Assembly (NCBI RefSeq): GCF_000455365.1
Contig: NZ_HG315684.1
Coordinates: 94,920-148,360, forward strand
Length of the DNA: 53,441 bases
Reading direction: 5' to 3'
Source of the DNA: Halopiger djelfimassiliensis
GTDB lineage: Archaea > Halobacteriota > Halobacteria > Halobacteriales > Natrialbaceae
The position numbers and the translations under genes were made by a program. Position 1 is the first letter of the stretch. Each line of letters starts with the position of its first letter. A model generated the notes under the pieces. That model saw nothing but the letters and a program-made list of their open reading frames with translations, did no database searches and was not told the DNA's origin. This document shows positions 50,597-53,441 of the stretch, one piece after another.

Positions 50597-51484
50597 CTAC
50601 CCGTCATCACCGGTTCGGAGGTGATGAAAGAGGTACGTCTGTGCGTAGCCGGCGTACTCGCCGCCGAGTCGGCCCCGGATCGCACGCGACGTCGCCGCGT
50701 AGGACCCACGGTCACAGTCCGGATAGTGGTCCGCAATCGCCGACTTGATCCACGTATCGAGCGGGACGGCCTCGTCGAACCCCAGCGAAAAGAGGAGCAC
50801 GCAGTCGGCAACCTTGTCGCCGACACCGACGAACTGACACAGGTACTCCCGTGCCGCTTCGTACTCGAGGTCGCGTGCCGCGGCCGGATGGACCTCGTCC
50901 TCGGCGACCATCTCGGCCGTCCGGACGACGTACGGCGCACGATACCCCAGTCCCAGCTCCCGGAGTTCGGCCTCGGTCGCGGCCGCGAGTTGATCGGGCG
51001 TCGGGAAGGCATAGTACTGCTCGCCGTCGAACCGAATCTCGTCGCCGTACTCGCGGGCCAGCGTCGACACCATGTCGTGGATGCGGCTCACTCGCATCTG
51101 GGCGGAACAGATAAACGAGACGAGCGTCCCGAACGGCGGATCCTCGACGAGTCGCATCCCGCGGTGGGCGTCGTAGGCTTCCCGGAGGAGCGGATCGTCC
51201 GGAGCCGCGTCGACGATCGCCTCGAGATCGTCGTCGAGTCGCAACAGTCGCCGGACGAGCGGTTCAGCGTCGGTCGTCGACTCCCACTCGAGAACGCCGT
51301 CGCGGATTCGAACCCTGAGCGGTGTGTCGTCGACGACGGTGTAGTACCACGCTTCGGGCGCAGGCGTTCCAGTATACATGTCGCCGTCCGCACGCCGCCA
51401 GAGGTAAGTCTGGCCGCTCTCGAGCGTCCGGTAGAGGTCGAGTCCCCCGGAGAGGTCGTCGGTCGGGATCGTTCCCGTTTCCAT
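50597..51484 (-). CDS. ogg: 8-oxoguanine DNA glycosylase (OGG1-type)
   Basis: Removes 8-oxoguanine and cleaves the abasic site. 295 residues, an HhH-GPD fold: FICSAQMRVSRIHDM (the CSxxN-like segment of OGG1), then FVGVGDKVADCVLLFSLGFDEAVPLDTW with Lys224 as Schiff-base residue and Asp243 activating it, exactly the OGG1 spacing. The N-terminal beta domain is of the OGG1 kind, with a LESGQTYLW start. ATG 51484; the divergent gene begins 133 bases on. Confidence 0.9.
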   Translation of the reverse strand: METGTIPTDDLSGGLDLYRTLESGQTYLWRRADGDMYTGTPAPEAWYYTVVDDTPLRVRIRDGVLEWESTTDAEPLVRRLLRLDDDLEAIVDAAPDDPLLREAYDAHRGMRLVEDPPFGTLVSFICSAQMRVSRIHDMVSTLAREYGDEIRFDGEQYYAFPTPDQLAAATEAELRELGLGYRAPYVVRTAEMVAEDEVHPAAARDLEYEAAREYLCQFVGVGDKVADCVLLFSLGFDEAVPLDTWIKSAIADHYPDCDRGSYAATSRAIRGRLGGEYAGYAQTYLFHHLRTGDDG

Positions 51485-51617
51485 TCATCCGACAGTTCGG
51501 TGGCGACGGCTTGGACTTTTCGGACCGCCGCAATGGGGATCACTCGCAGGGACTGTCCGTTCGCAGTGATGGTTGATGGGGCGAACCTTCATACTGGAGG
51601 CGACACAATGTCTAGGT

Positions 51618-52085
51618 ATGAACTGCAGGGTTGTCGTCGAAGCTGCCGTGCCGGTGTTCGACGTTGAGACGGAAGACGAGGCGATTCGTATCGCCATCTC
51701 GAAGACGGGCGAGATGTTGAACCCTGACCTGAACTACGTCGAAATTAACATGGGCGAGCGAACGTCCCCATCGGGGGAGGAACTCCCGCCCGCGTTCATC
51801 GCTGCCGACGAAGCGCTCGTCGCACTCGAACTCGAGATGACCGTCTTCAACGTCGAGCGCGAGGAACACGCCTCGCGTATCGCACGCAAGGAGATCGGTC
51901 AGCGTCTCGAGAACATTCCACTCGAGGTCAAATGCGTCGAAGTTCTGGAGGAGGAGGCGGTCGACGAGGAGACGGATGCCGAAACCGAAGACTCGGACGT
52001 GGACTCGTCGGGCGACCCGGAGTCGGCGGACGAAAGCGAGGAAGACGACGAAATTCTTCCGGAATTCGAAGATTTAGTCGAGTAA
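51618..52085 (+). CDS. UPF0212 (DUF555) family protein
   Basis: 155 residues from ATG 51618. MNCRVVVEAAVPVFDVETED, AIRIAISKTGEMLNPDLNYVEI and the middle RIARKEIGQRLENIPLEV match the archaeal UPF0212/DUF555 family, found throughout Euryarchaeota with unknown function. The family core is about 110 residues; the rest here is an acidic Glu/Asp tail (about 117-155) of low complexity. A TTCATACTGG element lies about 34 bases upstream. Confidence 0.88.
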   Translation: MNCRVVVEAAVPVFDVETEDEAIRIAISKTGEMLNPDLNYVEINMGERTSPSGEELPPAFIAADEALVALELEMTVFNVEREEHASRIARKEIGQRLENIPLEVKCVEVLEEEAVDEETDAETEDSDVDSSGDPESADESEEDDEILPEFEDLVE

Positions 52086-52229
52086 TACGATCCTAAGACC
52101 GGTTTTTCTGCCGTTACTCGGCGCACGGAGCCACCACAGCAGGTGGTGAAAGAGGGGAGAAGACGCACTGCTGACGGAAATAGCCTCGCCAGTCGACCGT
52201 TTTGGCGACCGAAGGATGCTCCGTGGTAC

Positions 52230-52472
52230 TCAGTCCGCGGTGGCGGCGACTGCTTCTTGTTCGTCTTCGCGCATGTTCGCCGTAATCCCTCCAGCAAGGG
52301 CAAAGACAGCGGCTTTGTGGTCCGTTTTCGATTTGTGAATCGATGTCGGTCGAATACCGAGTGATTCGTACTCCTCGAGGTCGATCTGACAGCCGTCCCA
52401 CTCTGCGCACTGGTTCGATACCTCCGCAAGAAGTCCGTGAAGGTGAATGAGCTCCTGCTTCTTCATAAGCAT
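52230..52472 (-). CDS. UPF0058 family protein
   Basis: 80 residues. MKKQELIHLHGLLAEVSNQC, the segment LGIRPTSIHKSKTDHKAAVF and the tail ALAGGITANM are the archaeal UPF0058 pattern; it is a small protein with conserved His and Asp of unknown function, thought by some to bind metal. ATG 52472 is used because AATATAAC (minus, near 52494-52500) lies about 26-28 bases upstream; ATG 52466, six bases in, is also possible. Single gene. Confidence 0.88.
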   Translation of the reverse strand: MLMKKQELIHLHGLLAEVSNQCAEWDGCQIDLEEYESLGIRPTSIHKSKTDHKAAVFALAGGITANMREDEQEAVAATAD

Positions 52473-52719
52473 GCACTCCTATCCACTGCAGGGTTATATT
52501 ATTATCTTGAGTCGCGTTACCATACGCCCAATATTATCGGATCTGAACGTCGTTTTCAGCGGATAGTCGAAGTCGGGAGATAACCCACTGAAACGCATCA
52601 CAACAGCAGTCCGTCACTGTAACGATCAGGATAACGACCGATTTCTTTCGGTCGAGCGGTCACTACGCTACGATTACTCGTCACTAAGATGAGCGGACGG
52701 CAACCCAAGACGGAACGAC

Positions 52720-52899
52720 CTACCCGAGTTGTTTTAGCGTCTGAAGGTCACGATCCGTTCGCATGAATTCGGCAGTCCGTCGAGACGCGTGACAGTTCGG
52801 ACAGTGAAACATTTCGGTCGATTCGGGGAGTTCGCCCGGAGACACCTGCCAGTCTTTCGTACATTCGGGACACAACAGTTGCACGGTCGTTTCGTCCAT
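52720..52899 (-). CDS. Small zinc-ribbon protein
   Basis: 59 residues. Two CxxC knuckles (CPECTKDW at 9-16 and CPNCHASR near 32-39) form a single zinc ribbon. Starts MDETTVQLLC at ATG 52899 with GTTTTTCAC (minus, near 52925-52933) upstream; the five-residue upstream extension was rejected. Such haloarchaeal mini zinc proteins are numerous and some affect growth or biofilms; this one has no known role. It lies just upstream of the TFB gene's end. Confidence 0.75.
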   Translation of the reverse strand: MDETTVQLLCPECTKDWQVSPGELPESTEMFHCPNCHASRRTAEFMRTDRDLQTLKQLG

Positions 52900-53016
52900 G
52901 GTATTCCATTTCACACCAGCAGTGAAAAACTTTGTCGCGGTCGTCGTTTCGGGGCGGAAATCAGCAACCCAACGTTACGACACCGATGACGATCCCTCTC
53001 GAGCGTACGGTGGGAT

Positions 53017-53441
53017 TTACGCCGGTGCCGCCGTGTCCGATGCCTCGAGCAGTTCCTTGTACCGGTTTCGGATGGTGACTTCGGAGATGCTTGCGACCTC
53101 GCTGACCTCGTTCTGGGTGACCTTCTCGTTGGTCAGGAGGGCTGCCGCGTAGACGCCCGCGGCGGCGAGACCGACCGGCGACTTGCCGCTGTGGACGCCT
53201 TCCGTCCGCGCCGATTCGAGGAGTTCCCGCGCCATCCGCTCGGTCTCGTCGGAGAGATCGAGGTCGCTGACGAACCGTGGGACGTAGTGTTCCGGATCGG
53301 CGGGTTTGACCTCGAGACCGAGTTCACGGATGATGTAGCGGTAGGTTCGGGTCAGTTCCATCTTGTCGACCCGGCTGACGGCGGAAATCTCGTCGAGGCT
53401 GCGGGGGGTGCCGGCCTGACGGGCGGCCGCGTAGAGGGCGG
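53017..53441 (-). CDS. tfb: Transcription factor TFB, C-terminal part (gene runs out of window)
   Basis: Archaeal TFIIB homologue. About 141 residues are visible and the frame continues past the window's right edge, so the zinc ribbon and most of the first cyclin repeat are outside. Visible: ALYAAARQAGTPRSLDEISA and SRVDKMELTRTYRYIIRELG (end of first cyclin repeat), then KSPVGLAAAGVYAAALLTNE and VTQNEVSEVASISEVTIRNR with YKELLEA, the second repeat and BRE-contacting HTH. Haloarchaea carry several TFBs with different promoter preferences. A one-repeat relative is encoded at 23.98 kb. Confidence 0.93.
   Translation of the reverse strand, partial: ALYAAARQAGTPRSLDEISAVSRVDKMELTRTYRYIIRELGLEVKPADPEHYVPRFVSDLDLSDETERMARELLESARTEGVHSGKSPVGLAAAGVYAAALLTNEKVTQNEVSEVASISEVTIRNRYKELLEASDTAAPA

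Noticed and set aside
1-53441. CRISPR arrays, rRNA genes, tandem repeats or replication origin features
   Set aside because: No regularly spaced repeats, rRNA sequences, orc1/cdc6 gene or origin-recognition repeats were seen.

Overview
The window is chromosomal DNA of a halophilic archaeon (class Halobacteria). The evidence is high GC, strongly acidic proteins, many twin-arginine lipoproteins, archaeal promoters with a TATA box about 30 bases before the start codon (leaderless mRNAs), an archaeal ribosomal protein (S8e), TFB factors, proteasome subunits, a DacZ-type diadenylate cyclase and a haloarchaeal phaRPEC cluster. Frequent CTCGAG and the gene set suggest a Natrialbales-like species; I cannot name it from sequence alone.

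Layout. 1-1.15 kb: a zinc alcohol/formaldehyde dehydrogenase cut by the window edge. 1.8-4.6 kb: pstSCA (phosphate ABC uptake, genes overlapping). 5.2-14.2 kb: a membrane and cell-surface block with a PAP2 phosphatase of atypical composition, two unknown membrane proteins, an arylsulfotransferase-like protein, a DedA protein, two DUF457-type membrane hydrolases, a flippase-like protein and a sulfatase-family enzyme. A TnpB relic follows. 14.4-16.9 kb: pstB and phoU, the missing half of the Pst system. pstS and pstB carry the same 19-base inverted repeat immediately upstream of their TATA boxes.

17-27.3 kb: housekeeping and small genes (S8e, PQQ-propeller lipoprotein, malic enzyme, CoaD, an SDR lacking its catalytic Tyr/Lys), then a patch of genome erosion: an internally deleted IS200/IS605 copy, a peptidase S66 stub, a one-repeat TFB-like protein, tRNA-Leu(UAG) with a duplicated 3' end, and a phage-repressor-like winged-helix gene. 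27.5-29.1 kb: dacZ with an MscS channel gene. 29.1-38.6 kb: a nucleoside block with nucleoside phosphorylase, an APH-fold kinase, cytidine deaminase, a BMP-type nucleoside ABC importer and a sugar-phosphate mutase.

38.7-43.6 kb: polyhydroxyalkanoate cluster maoC, phaR-phaP-phaE-phaC, phaB. 43.8-45.4 kb: a beta-alpha proteasome operon. 45.4-53.4 kb: zinc-ribbon winged-helix regulator, moaC with the NAD(P)HX repair enzyme, a phage-like conserved protein, acylphosphatase, OGG1-type glycosylase, several small haloarchaeal families, and the C-terminal part of a TFB. No rRNA, CRISPR array or intact mobile element was seen.
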